From the NCBI GenBank assembly GCA_023374025.1, contig SIJG01000007.1, positions 2,151,852-2,215,851 on the forward strand: a stretch of 64,000 nt of DNA. Reading direction: 5' to 3'. The notes beneath the pieces were generated by a model. It saw only the letters and a list, made by a program, of their open reading frames with translations. It was not told the DNA's origin and did not search any database. This DNA comes from Heterodera schachtii. Its lineage: Eukaryota > Nematoda > Chromadorea > Rhabditida > Heteroderidae. The translations under genes and the position numbers were made by a program. Each line of letters begins with the position of its first letter. Positions within the stretch are counted from its first letter, which is position 1. This document shows positions 9,826 through 22,100 of this stretch, in pieces.

Positions 9826-12800
9826 ATGGTTTTGATTTGCGATGTTTGTCGTGCCGAAATCAACAACAGCGCAAACAATGATGAATTTACGCCGAGCATC
9901 AGTCTTTTTCCTTGCTTTCATAAGCATTGTGATCGTTGTAAATGTAAGAGAAACGAGAAAACAATTTTAAAAACTTTTTCTTAGGCCTTTAATTTAATGG
10001 AAATAGTCATTTTTACCTTTTATCTCTTTGTTAAGGTGCTGCTCACGCACCGAATGGGCGCGTCTCGTGCAAAGTGTGCGGGTGTCAATGCTTGCCCAAG
10101 CATATTTATGATTACGCTGAAACGCAATTGGAAAAAATGTAGGAAATTTGTATTTAAAAGATTTTATAACTCTATATGATTTTGTTGATCGAAATGGGTC
10201 GGCCTCGAAATTAGCCTAAATAAATGTCAAATTTGTGTTCAGCGACCGGCGAAAGCCTTAGAAACATTTTTTTCAGTGAATTTTTAAAATTGTTTTTTTT
10301 AAATGATGGGTCCTGCTACTGACTGATTACCATACGTGTGCAAGGGGGGGGGGGGGGTCAGGAAAAGGGTCGTGCGTTCGGCGACGAACCCCCCCCCCCC
10401 CCCCTAGGGGGGTCAAATTTTTTGCGGTTGACCATTTTTGCCCCGGTGAAGACCTTTTTTTTTTTTGCTTTTCAAGACCTTTTTATTGCGGAGCCCTTTT
10501 GTCAACGGCCGGCCAATTTTTTGCGCGACCATTTTTTGCATTTCCATGCCAGTTTTTTTGCGTTGCACTTTTTCTAAAAAACTTTTTGGGAACGGGGGAG
10601 GTTGGGTCAGGCGGTGCCGATAGGCGCGGCCGGGAAAATTTTTGATTGTGATTTGTTAACAGATTTTCACCAAAAAAGACAAAATTTTTGCGATTTTGGG
10701 TCAACTTTTTAAGAGAATTTAGGAATTTTTAATGAGATTTAAAAAAAAATAGGCAAAATTTTAGGATTATTCAGCCCCTCCTTTGCCGCTCCCTTTTCTC
10801 GTTTTTTCCCCTTCCCTTTAAGCTTCTGCATGTTTTGCAACCTAAAAAATCGTGCCCAAGTCGAATGGCGTTGTGAAACCTGCCAAAAAAGTTACATGTG
10901 TAACGCTTGCACAAAGCCGCACATTGCTTCCGGTCACACATTGACATCAGTGAGTTTCACAAACACAAAAAAGGATGCGTTCAATACCATATTAATTGTT
11001 TATTTGTCTTTTTAGGTTAAGGCGTATGTGCCGTCCCATTCTCAGTGTCACAGCCATCTGAATTTGTCAGCAACTTATTTGTGCTCCTGTCACACGGTAT
11101 TTTCTCCTTTTGTTTCTAAACCTTAAGAATTTAAAGCGCCTTTGTGTCCATTGTTTGAATATCCACGCGAATGGTCAACTTGTTGCCCCCCATGAACAAC
11201 GGTACCCTTTTGCGCAATTGGCTGAACAGGCAAAGCTTCGGATCCAAAACATTCGGACGAACAGCCAAAGGGAAATGGACAATGCTCAAAAGATTTTGCC
11301 AGTGCTTCAACGGAACAAAAATTTCGTCCATGAAATGGCCAGCAAGGCACGCAGTGCGGTGGCCGAACAGATCGTTGAACTGAGCAACGCACTCATTCGG
11401 TTGGGAAAGAGTCACTTCCCAACAACAAATTAATTAATTAATTACTCAATTTGCAGACGAGGAAACGACATTGTCACACACATCGACCTTTTTGAACAAG
11501 AGAAATTGCAAAAGTATGAGACGGTAGGGAATGAGTTGAAGCATATTGTTGACCATTTTAAAAAGGTTTGTCCAAAATTGAAATTCTTTATTTGTCGAAC
11601 CAATTTCTAGATTGAGAATTTTTCTGAAAATGTTTTGGTGACTGCGCAAAACGACCATCCCGGGATGTATTCAGCCAGCGAATTTGTTCACAATTCCGTC
11701 AGCATGATTTCCAAGAAATTGGAGACACTTCAACATGACATTGAACTGACGCAACGTTTGCCCAAGATAAATTATCAGTCGGACCCAACTCACCTTCTTC
11801 AATCCATACAAGCCCTTGGAATTATTGATGTCGACGGGCATAAAACGGTCATTTAATATTTTTTTATCATTCCCAAAAATATATGGGTGAGATGTCTTAA
11901 TAATTTCGAGTGTTCCTTTGGAAAATATGGGATTTTTAATGAAATTACAGCAAAAAATTTATAGGTTCCTATGCTCACCACTCCATCGAATGCCCAAATG
12001 TTCACTGTTACAAATGCCGCCGCACCTTCACATCAAGCGGTTCCTTCAGTTCCTGTTTCGACTATTCGTCCAACGCTCACTGCTGTAAATCCTCACATCA
12101 GTTCGACCGTTCGCCATGGGCCAACACTGATGCGACAAAATCAAAATACTGGTCAACCCATGGCGGCAAATGTTTCTACTTCTGCAGTGCCGACAAATCC
12201 GTTCAATGTTCCGCTTCCACCCAATGTCGGAATCGTACAGCCAACGCAACAACAACAACAATTACTAAACAGTGGAAGGACAATGGTGGGTACTTGAATT
12301 CAAAATTCTTCTTTTTTAATATTTTTATCAATGGCGTCCATCTTAATTTTTTTATTTTTTAGCAATAAAAATTCATTTTCCTTTCAGAATGCTCCGCAAG
12401 TTTCGCCTGTTCATCTTGTGCCTACGAGTTCTGTTGGGACCGGAGTTCTTTCTCACCTTTTACAGCAGGGCATTAACACTGCTGCTGTATCCGGTGCAAA
12501 TCATTCTCAATCAAATACGCCGATTACTGCCAATTTCCCACAAATTCGTCAACAGCAACAAACAGCAGTCCATCATCATCACCAACAACAATTAATACAT
12601 CAGCAACAACAACAACAACAGCAGCATCAGTTGGCACTTCACCAGCAACAAATGCAACGCCAACAGGCGGTGAGAAACCAAATGATGTGCCAACAGCAGC
12701 AGCAGCTTTTACAACAACAGCAATACGTCCAACAACAACAACAACAACAGCCATCACATTGTCAATCGGTCAACATTCAACAAAACCAAATGATCCTGAA

Positions 12801-15326
12801 ACAGCTACAAGCACAACAGCAATTGTTTCAGCAGCAGCAACAACAACAACAACGTCAATTAAATGAGCAGCAATCGCCGGTGGGCGTGTCAACATCTGCT
12901 CATTGTCAGGTAATTCATTCAGCTCCACCCATTAGCGAATTAATAACGCTGTCATGTATTAGGCTTTAACACAAAATTCAAATGTCTCAACAGCACCGGA
13001 ACATGAAAGGCGACTTTTGCTACGCTTGCCAAATCCCTATAAACAGCAGACAAATCAACCACAAATGTAATTATTGCAAAAATATAATTTTTTTTAATAA
13101 TGACAATTAATTTATAGGGTTAATCCGGCGCTTTCTGCTGACTCTTCCAGTTCAATGTCTCAAATAGCTGCTCCTCCGCAAACACGCCAAGTCTAATAAT
13201 GAGGAAACTTACCAATTTCTCTCTATCTAAGTAAATTTAGGTGGCTCAACAACGACAGGACTTGGACGCGTTTCATCCTGTCCAGCAACAACAAATCCCA
13301 TCTCGACCATCGCAAAAAAACCCGGTCTTAGTTGAATTAATGGACGACGATGACGAGGAAGCGGATAAGGCAAAAACAAAAACCCTATCTTCTCAAAGCC
13401 ATCCGCCAAATCCGGGCTGTTCTCATATGTTGGATTCGCATGAAGAAAGGCAGCTGATGAATCACTCACAAATCTCTCGCCTAAAGGCACAAAGCGCAGC
13501 TGCCGATTCTACCGTAAATGCTGGAAATGGCTCTTCAGGTTGTTGTTGTTGTTGTTGTCATTTATTATGAATGTTGATGCTCGACTTACTGGTGAATTTA
13601 TCAATGGTTCTGCAGATGACTCATCTTCTAGTCCATGTCCGTCAACTTCACTTCCAAAACGACCACCTGCTCCGCCAGTTGCAGTGTCAGAACCTTCTCA
13701 TAAGCGTCCTGCAATTGAAAATGCTCACGGCACAATTGGAATGAGTCGAATTGTTCCTGACAATGATGAGGGATCAACACGTTCACCATCAATTAGCACC
13801 ACAATGATCGAAGGAAATGCCAAAGGAACCGGGCACGAAGTGAATTCTCAAGGAACAAACGACAACATTGCTTTGGATAGAGTTGTGGATGGTTCTACAA
13901 ATGATCAAACTGAAATGGCAGCGGAACCAAAACAAAAAACAAATTGTGAAACTGGTGACCCCGTCCACCGAGGAGGAGGAGGTATTTTTGGACATAGAAA
14001 TTTAAATTGGACTTAAATCAAAGACGTTGAAATGGACGAAGAACAATCGACAAGCAAAATATGTCACATCACCACTATGAATGCCACAAAATCACCGGCC
14101 AAAGACTCTGATGAGAAGGTGCATGGAGACGACTGGTGGGACGACTATTGCTACGTGTGCTCCCAGGGCTGTGATGAAACGACGGGCTCGTTGGGTTGTT
14201 GTGACACATGCCCTAAGGTGTTTCACGCCAAATGCCATGTGCCGATGATCAAAAAGACCATGGAGGAATTGCCGTAATTATTGTCTTTCTTATTTACATG
14301 GGTTGCACTTTTCTTATTTTAGTAATGGTTGGCAATGCACACTTTGTTTGCCATGCGATCCTCTTTCGCAAATAAGTCAATCGTTTGGAGAGCGTGAAAA
14401 ATTGGTAACTTTTAACAATATGTAAATAATTTTGACTTTGTAAGTGCTTGCTCTTTTAGCTTTGCTCCAAGGTCTATTTGGCATGTTTTGTGGACTTTTC
14501 TAATGTCGAACACTTTCTGAACGCCGTATCAACTGCTGAATCCGATTACTATTCGGTTATCAAAGAACCGATTTGGTTCAACAAAATAGCGACGAAAATT
14601 TCTTCAGACGAATACAAAATGATTTCTGAGGTGCTTTTTGAACTTTAGTGAATCTGATTTAACAACAATCAATTACAGTTTGTTGAAGATATGAATCTTT
14701 TGTTCCGCAATTGTTCAACGTTTAATCTGGTGATTTTTTTTCTAGGATAATTATTTTGCTTAATCAAAAAATATTTTCGAAGGAATTTTATAATTTTTCA
14801 AACGGCACCTATTAATTTGATGAATTTGGAGAAATGCCATTTCAGTGTGTATTTAAACTGGGCATTCTCACTTACAATTAGTATTGAAACGGGTGACCAC
14901 ATAGGGCCCTCGACAATGGGAAATGAGCGAAACTGAGTCGTTCGATTGGTTAAAATTGGTGTGGCTTCAAATCTGTCCACTGCCTGTCTGTGCAATTATT
15001 TTTCCAACCCCCCCCCCCCCCTCCCACCCCTGCCGATTAGTCTTAAAGTTTTTATTTAAGCCCACAAATCCTTTGTCCAACTCTGGGAAGAAGGTTTACA
15101 CATTATATATGAAAGCGATGCGCGAATTTTTGCCGGCTTATGAGAAACAAATTTGGATTTATGTGTCTTTATATAACGGAAGGGTTTCTGTTGCGAGTTC
15201 GGTGAGTCTACAAAAATTACTATTTTCATTCAACTTTTATGATTATTTCAGAATGACGAAGAATCTGTGCGAAGGCGTGGCGGCAAACGTGGAGGTCAGA
15301 AAGCAAAGTCACAAACGCCGTGTTGA
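9826..15326 (+). CDS. TIF1/Bonus-type RING/B-box/PHD/bromodomain chromatin regulator
   Basis: TIF1 proteins (TRIM24/28/33, fly Bonus) are nuclear co-regulators and E3 ligases that read histone tails. Exons: 9826-9943, 10036-10138, 10823-10949, 11016-11096, 11137-11399, 11457-11565, 11611-11847, 11965-12285, 12388-12909, 12963-13066, 13118-13190, 13241-13538, 13616-13981, 14024-14273, 14323-14404, 14460-14630, 14679-14729, 15061-15201, 15252-15326 (about 1,160 aa). RING: CDVC, CFHKHCDRC, CKVC (residues 5-60). Two B-boxes follow (CETCQKSYMCNAC; CHSHLNLSATYLCSC), then a coiled coil to about 345. A Gln-rich middle spans about 450-690. PHD (CYVCSQG, CCDTCPKVFHAKC, CTLC) is at about 950-1010, and a bromodomain (FSNVEHF, YYSVIKEPIW, LLFRNCSTFN, GKKVYTLYM) at about 1020-1125. 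All junction phases agree. The domain order and length match TIF1. The element near 10.4-10.6 kb lies in intron 2. Confidence 0.9.
10338..10640. repeat. Repeat fragment related to the element at 5543-5975
   Basis: Starts with a G-run after GTGTGCAAGG and has a C-run at 10388-10404. Segment 10430-10640 matches 5640-5770 in order: a CCCCGGTGAAGACC-type block, a T-run, TTGCGG, AAACTTTTTGGGAA, then CGGTGCCGATAGGCGC. It lies in intron 2 of the TIF1-like gene. Confidence 0.65.
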
Positions 15327-16189
15327 TCTTCAGTTTGGCAGAGAAGGACGAAAATCTCCTCATTTTTATTTAGCCAATTGAAAATGATTAGGGCTTGGAA
15401 TATATGCAAATGCGTTTTTCCTGGATTAGCTAAATTGGATTTTTCGGGATTTGAATCATTCATTATACCCATATAATTCCGGTCCCTAAATATGATGATG
15501 CTATTAAAAAAAAAAATTTTTTTTGTTCTGTAGTCTTTTACCTACGCTTTTCAATAAATAATTGCTATGTGTCGAATAATTTTGAAGTATACAAGTAACT
15601 TCGAAACAGTATTTTTACATATACCTAATTCCTTTTTAACCACACTGTCTCGGTTCTTATAATTTGTTTGCCATTATTGTCCTCTTTTTCCCCTCCTTTT
15701 CCCTATTTCCGTTGGGCGAATGCTTCATTTTCATTCAATTTAGCAGATGGCTTTCCATCAATAATGTTTTAGGAAGATGGGGACAAACTTTGCTTGGGTT
15801 TTGCTTATGCTCGGCGAGGGAAAAAAGAATGCATGGGAAGGGAATGGAAGAGCGGCAGAGATTGCCTTGGGCATGGCAATGGAATGGCGAGAGGGAATAA
15901 TGGGCAGTTCTCTTCTCTTTTGGTTGGGCCGTGCCTTTTTGAGAATTTGGTAAAATGCCGGGAAGAAAAGAGAGAGTTTAACGGAGGCAATGAGAGAGTT
16001 TTTCATCTCACCATAAAAACATTTCATGCCCAAAGGATGGAAAAGACTGCTGAATAAGGGGAGGGTGGTTGACAAATGAGCACAAAAATAAACAGAAAAT
16101 GACGGAGGAATTTTCATTTTTAGATTTCGTTCCATCTAAATTAATTTACAGAAAAACTCTTTGAAAAAGTCGTAGTTTCTTCTGTTCGA
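15327..16189. other. Gap between the TIF1-like gene and vps-36
   Basis: A/T-rich in the first half, including an A-run/T-run palindrome at about 15505-15525. The second half has frames on both strands without recognisable domains or splice support. It presumably holds the TIF1-like 3' UTR and the vps-36 promoter; no gene is supported. Confidence 0.4.
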
Positions 16190-18085
16190 ATGGATCGACT
16201 CTCGTGGTATCAGACGGGCGAGTCGATGGAGGAAATTCTCTGCCAAGCGGGCAGTGTTGGCATTTACGACGGAGACCTCAAACAGGTCGAAGGAATGGAC
16301 AACCATATGATTTATTTGAATTTCAAAACAATTGTGCATTTAAGTCGTCGTTCGAACAGGGCACCGTTTCACTGACTTATCAGCGAATCATTTGGGCCGA
16401 TTCGACTGATCCAGTGGGAAGAGAGAGACAATTTTTGAGTTTCGATCCCAAAATTAAAGGATTGTCGTCTCGTCCTTCACCATTCGATGGTCCACAAAAT
16501 AGAAAAACAGCACAAAACAATGTTTGGACGTGGCGGCAAAATCATTGTGACGGTAAAACCCGTGACGCATGGCCACGCGCAAGGGCCAATCGCGGCGAGC
16601 GGCACAAATTCACTGCGATTTGTCTTCAGAAATGGGGGCGAGGAGGAAGTGAGGCTTTTCATTTACAATCCGTCGACTTTTTCAAAAAATTATTTGTATT
16701 ATTTCCATGGGATTTTCGTCATCGCTTTTCTGACTTGGGTTTGCCTTTGTAATTTGTCATTTTCTTCAGTTTTACAAACGTTTTCTTGATGCGCTCAACA
16801 AGCAAATGTGGCAGCGCACTTCGTCCAGTTCAAGCTCCGCCAGTTCGTCGCGAAACAGTGCCCAGCAGACGCAAACGATCGTCGGAAGTGCCGGCGGAAC
16901 GGTCGCACCCCCGCGGAGTGTTGGCATTTTGGGCATTGAAAAGCGACTGGCTGAACAACACCAACGGACACATGAACACATCAGCGAGGTGGGCATGGAT
17001 GGGGATGATAAGTGCTAAATTAAAATGAACAATATTAATTGTTTAATAACAATTTAAATTAATGGGTTTCAAAAAAAAAGTTTTGAAAAGATATATCTAA
17101 CAGCATTGAATAGAATTTGTAAATTCTCTATTCCGAAATTGGACATCTTTTAAGGCTTTTGAAGACATGAGCAAACTGATGGAGCAGGCCAGGGAAATGG
17201 TTGTGTTGTCGAAGAATATCACCGAAAGATTGCGACAAAAAAAGGGCGAAATAACGGAGGACGAGGCAATCAATGCATTTGACTTATTATTATTTTTGAA
17301 TAATATAAATTTTGACATTGTCATCTCTTTAGGCCGAATAATAGGAGCAAACTCATTAATACCTAATTGTTTTTGTTTTTTCAGACTGTCCAACTTAAGT
17401 CTTATTTGCTCTCGTTGGGTGTTAATGACCCCGTCACAAAGTCATCTTTCGGCGGGAGTTCAGTGTTCTTCGACAAATTGGCAGCTGAACTCACTTCCGT
17501 TTTATTGGAGCCTATAAAAGTTCGCATTTCCAATTGCAATTCAACAGTAACAACATTAAAACCCATTCTTAGGAAAGTGGGGGAACGATGACACTCCCCG
17601 AAGCATTCTGCCGAATGAATCGGGCACGCGGAATGGAAATGATTTCACCCGAAGACTTATTGAATGCATGCCAAAGGCTTGACAAAATCAACTCTCCGAT
17701 AAGGTTTTTGGCAGAAAATCCAAATTGAAAATGTACCCTGAAGTAACATTTCTTTCTTCCGTTAAGTCTCTTCAACTTTGAAAATGGCGTCTCCGTTCTC
17801 CAACTTCGCTCTCTCAACGCCCGTCACATTTCCGACGAAATTTTCCAAATGGTCGAATCCGCCGGTGCAATGGATGCTTCACAACTGTCCAAAGCTTCGG
17901 GCGTCCCCTTGGTTTTGGCTGCAGAAAGGTGTGGTTAAGTCTTTTCAGGTTGAATTGGTAATTGGGTTTTATTTAGGCTCCGTTATGCCGAGGAACAGGG
18001 AAAGCTGTGCAGGGATGACACAATCGAAGGATTGTTCTTCTACCCAAACAGATTTCTTGACATTGATCTGTCCATTGATAATTGA
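16190..18085 (+). CDS. vps-36: ESCRT-II subunit VPS36
   Basis: VPS36 forms ESCRT-II with VPS22 and VPS25 and sorts ubiquitinated membrane proteins on endosomes. Exons: 16190-16285, 16345-16438, 16503-16648, 16770-16988, 17155-17265, 17385-17519, 17573-17703, 17767-17928, 17977-18085 (about 400 aa; human VPS36 has 386). The N-terminal GLUE domain shows GIYDGDLKQ, GTVSLTYQRIIW and a final FYKRFLDAL (residues 1-125). A Ser-rich linker leads to SVGILGIEKRLAEQ. The winged-helix EAP30 part shows MSKLMEQAREMV, EITEDETVQLKSYLLSLGV, FCRMNRARGMEMISPEDLL and LCRDDTIEGLFFYPN. Intron 5 has a GC donor (17266-17267): only this junction joins TEDE to TVQLKSYLLS, as in the family. Start chosen at the MDRLSW motif. 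Confidence 0.93.
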
Positions 18086-19154
18086 TCATTTTAATCGTTT
18101 CTTCAAACGGGTTAAACATTATTATTTTTATTTAATTAAACAATTTTTCATTCGGAAAAGGAAAAAAACAAAATTAATTTTCATATTTAAAATAGGTAAT
18201 CGTTATGCAATTTAGAAATAAATTTGAATCTTAAAGAAAATCTGACTTTTTTACGTAGGGTTACACGGGCCCAGACCCCCGGATACCCGGCTTTTTCATA
18301 TCCAGACCCGACACTGAAAATCGAATATCCGACACCCGACCCGGTAGATTTGGATCCAAAAATACATTGTAAGAATGGGGATCTTGGTCTAATTACCGAT
18401 CAAAATTGCGCGAAATTAAAACATAACAATTTTATTTAAGCAGGGCTTCCAAGTGTCCTTTTTTCTAAGATTTGTGCTTGTTTGGCAAGACCTCCTTATT
18501 TTGTGCTTATTCTTGGGTTAACTAATCAGACCAAATTTAATACCAGCAAGGAAAATCTAAAATTTTCAGGAAAAATACTAATTTTTCCTTAAAAATTTCG
18601 GGTGCGGAGGGGACTTGGGGGGGGGGGGTACGTAGTGTGGTTATTATCTTCGGTTATTTCCATTTTTGTTCTGGTTCATTTCGCTCACATAACAACGATG
18701 ATGTTATAACAGTTCTTTTTTTTTTTGAAAAGTGCATACAGTCAGATTGCATACTGTATGTTTAACATCACTAGCCGTTTCGAGAATTGGTCTTCTCAGC
18801 ATTCATGGAATTTTTTTGCCGGATTTCAATTTCCTTTTCAACAATCAAACCTTTATTTTCGGCATCTTGCTGGAATTCAAATTTTGTGTTTAAAAGTGAA
18901 AGTACGAAAAGCCATAAGCGTAAAAAGCCAAAAATTCAAATCGCAAAAAGAGAAAAAATAGTCAAGTGAAAATGGATATTTGAAGCTCCATTCAACGTTT
19001 AGTAGTCGGCTTTTCTGGACCCGGCAATACCCGAATCCGGTTTTTTCCTTAAAAACCTGAACCCATGTAGCCGTGTTTAAATTAAAAAACTTTGTTTAGT
19101 GAAGTGATACGAACCTTTTAGCTTAAACTTATTTAACTATAAAAGGGCTTTATA
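18086..19154. repeat. Gap with degenerate repeats
   Basis: 18245-18360 is built from CCCGACCC/GGATACCC-like words, and 19005-19075 has similar words (GACCCGGCAATACCCGAATC). A G-run is at 18619-18629. The pattern suggests an old repeat flanking A/T-rich sequence. The 78-codon frame at 18725-18961 shows no domain. No gene is supported. Confidence 0.4.
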
Positions 19155-22100
19155 ATGCCGCTACGACAAGATGTTTGGACTCATGATTCCTGTTTGGTCT
19201 GTTAATATTTAATAATTTTTGGTAAATAAGCCAATTTAAAGGTGTGCCAATCAGTTCATTCTACGGAGGAAGACAAAAACAAACACGAATTGGATGCATC
19301 GCACAAGAAGGCATAAATCTCTAATTTTAAAAAGAAAATCCTTTTTTATTTAAAGAAAGTTGTAGTCTACGATTTTCTGTCCAGGGAGCTTTCTTGCTTG
19401 ACGGCAAGCAACCAAAAGTCCTTTCTTTATGAACGGTATTATCGTGCGAATGCCTCCGTTGCGGGTCAGTCGGATTTACGACTTATGGCATTATCTGATA
19501 ATAAACTGCATGCATTTAAATAGGTCTCGACTGCATTTGTGAGCTCAACTTCAGCTGGTCGGCTGTTCCCCTGTGGGCCTGTACAATTTGTTACGTGGCC
19601 GGTGAAACATTGGAATCTGCGGATGACCACATGCACAGTTCTTATCACAAAAGAAATTATATTGTAAGCGGCGGGGAGAGGGTGGATGGTTAATTGTTAA
19701 TTGCATTTTAAGTGTGAATATCATCCCGACCGATACGCGGACCTTTTGAAAGTGCAAGAAAAAAGCGCCAAGAACAAACAGTCGTTGCTTGAGCAAGAGG
19801 CCATCGTTGACACATTGCTGGAGGCCAAAGGATTGCTGTCCCCGGATGTTTATGTGCTGAACGGACGAAGTCAAGAATGGGCTTTCCAAAAACTCGGCCT
19901 CAGTAGCGAACCGCGCAAAGACTCATTCATCGCAGAGGAAGTGACGGACAATCACAAAATCGCACTTTGTTATGTGAGTGGCATTAAAGTTTTAAATTTT
20001 GTAAAATTCTCCAAGGTTTGTGGTGAGACTTTCATTTCGTTTTCAAAAGAGGAGGAGTTCCGCGATGCATGGTTTTCCCATTTGTCAACGAGTATTCACC
20101 AGCGCTGCAAAGCGATGCAAATTTTGGTTCATGAAGGTTTTTTTTGTTTTGGGACTTTAAATTTAGTTTCTGATTAACATTTTGTATTGTTTGTTACTCA
20201 ATGTGCAGATAATCTGGTGGAATGCGAAGGGGTCCCCGCTGAATGTGAACTTCGAACAAACTCCGAATTTCGGCGCATCGACGACTCAAGCGACGATGAA
20301 GCGAATTATGGGCCTACGGTCGGACTCGACTATTTGATCATCTACAACGGTTGGCCATAATTTCGACTATACAACAATTTTATTCTCTTCGAATGATGGT
20401 TCATCAGTTTATCTCCGACTACAAAATAAATTTAGTCTGCAAAAAATAAATGAATTTTTAATTTAAAATACCGCTGTATATTCAGAAATGCTTTTGTATC
20501 ATTTTTTACTCTCATCGGTCCTTTTGCTTTTTCTATTGTCACATTTGTAATTGTTAATTTTTATTTGAAAATGTTTCTCCATTTCATTGTTATTCCCTTT
20601 TCTGCGTTTGTTTCCCCATTTCCATTCGAAAATTTAGGCACCGATTGCTTTTGCTCTCTTTGCTTCGCCATTCTTCCCAAGTCTTCAATAACCAATCATT
20701 TCTCATCTGAATATCACATAGAGCGTTTTTTTGTATGTTTTATTTCTTTGGAATGCATTATATTTTCCTGTTTTGATTCAGAGAAGGGATGACCCGGGCA
20801 AACTTCTGAATACGCAATACTTAAGTGTGTCGGAACGGCATGGAATTCTCGAATTTTGCTACGGAGAGTTAAAATTGTCTTCACATAAATATTTCCGCTC
20901 GACTTCACAAATACCGATTTTGCTGCAAAAATATTCGCTTCAACAAAGGAATGCTTTGGTCAAATACAATTTGGAGGAAGTTGACTTCGGCCACAATTTG
21001 AAAGCTGTTTGGTGTGAGGTTGTGTTAATCAATTGTTGGTTCAGCATGTCATCTACATCCACCATTCTCAACAGGAGTGCAAAGAGTATGTGAATACGGT
21101 GGGCGATGAGAACGCGTGGAGCATTCACATTTTCGACGACTCGCACTTTGAGAGAGCAGCGAGAAGAGCACTTTATCACTATGGTCACTTCGTTTCCAAG
21201 CAGTGTTTTCTTTTTTTGAAAATGGTTTTGTTTTTAGAAAGGTCGGTCGTGACGCGGAGTTGCGCTGCGCTGGACAATTTTGTCCATTCGTACCCTCCAA
21301 CTTGGGATGAACAGTTCTCCGTTTCGCTCGGTGTGCTCTCCATCCAAAACCGCTGTGAATTCGGCTTGGAGTTCATCATTCGGGACACACTCAGCTCCAA
21401 ATTGTACTGCACCTGCTGCTTTGTGCAGTGCGATGACAACGACACGCAAATGTTCTCCAAACACGCGCGGTCGCTCGAGCACATCACTCGCGCAATGGTT
21501 CTTATTTCCTCTTTTGCGCTTATTTATGCCTTTTACGCTTTTTTATTGTTATACTTTCTTTAAAGCTTTGGAACTTTGTTTTCATTTTCAGCACTCAATG
21601 AACAAAAAAAATATGATCACATTGAGCTGGCGCTTTCCGAATGCAAATGACCGAAAACCGTTGGTCATGGACTACTTGGTGAACTGCCGGAAGAAATTGC
21701 GGCAGGAAAAACATGGCATTTCTGTGTACAATCCAGCATTGGTCTACAAAATGAACTGCTCGTCAGCCTTGCCGAAACGATTGTTTAAGTTGGCAAAAAT
21801 AGCGCCGAACGACCGGATCACTTTCATTGCGGAACACAAAAAAAGGGGACAGCCTCGAATAGGTAAGTGGGATATTTAGCAACAAATGCCGAATATTGAC
21901 TCAAATTTACAGTCCCTTTAAATAATGCTTTGAATGAATTCTGCAGAATTGAGGTGAAGCTGGAGAAGAAAGAAGTGATTGTCTGCCATTGTGAGGTTGG
22001 TCTTCAGATCGGATGTTTTTCTTTTCTTTCATTTTAAACTTGGAAAATTGTCATTTTATTTATTCATCTGTTTGTTGTAATTTATTTTGTTGTTAATATA

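Noticed and set aside
12524..12757. Antisense Val-rich frame
   Set aside because: It is the complement of the CAG/CAA-coded Gln-rich stretch of the TIF1-like gene.
16276..16375. Continuation of vps-36 exon 1 past 16285
   Set aside because: Reading on gives no GLUE-domain match; splicing 16285 to 16345 joins GIYDGDLKQ to SSFEQGTVSLTYQRIIW as in the family.
17266..17384. Retained, in-frame sequence in vps-36 after TEDE
   Set aside because: It adds about 40 residues absent from the family; the GC-AG splice restores the conserved block.
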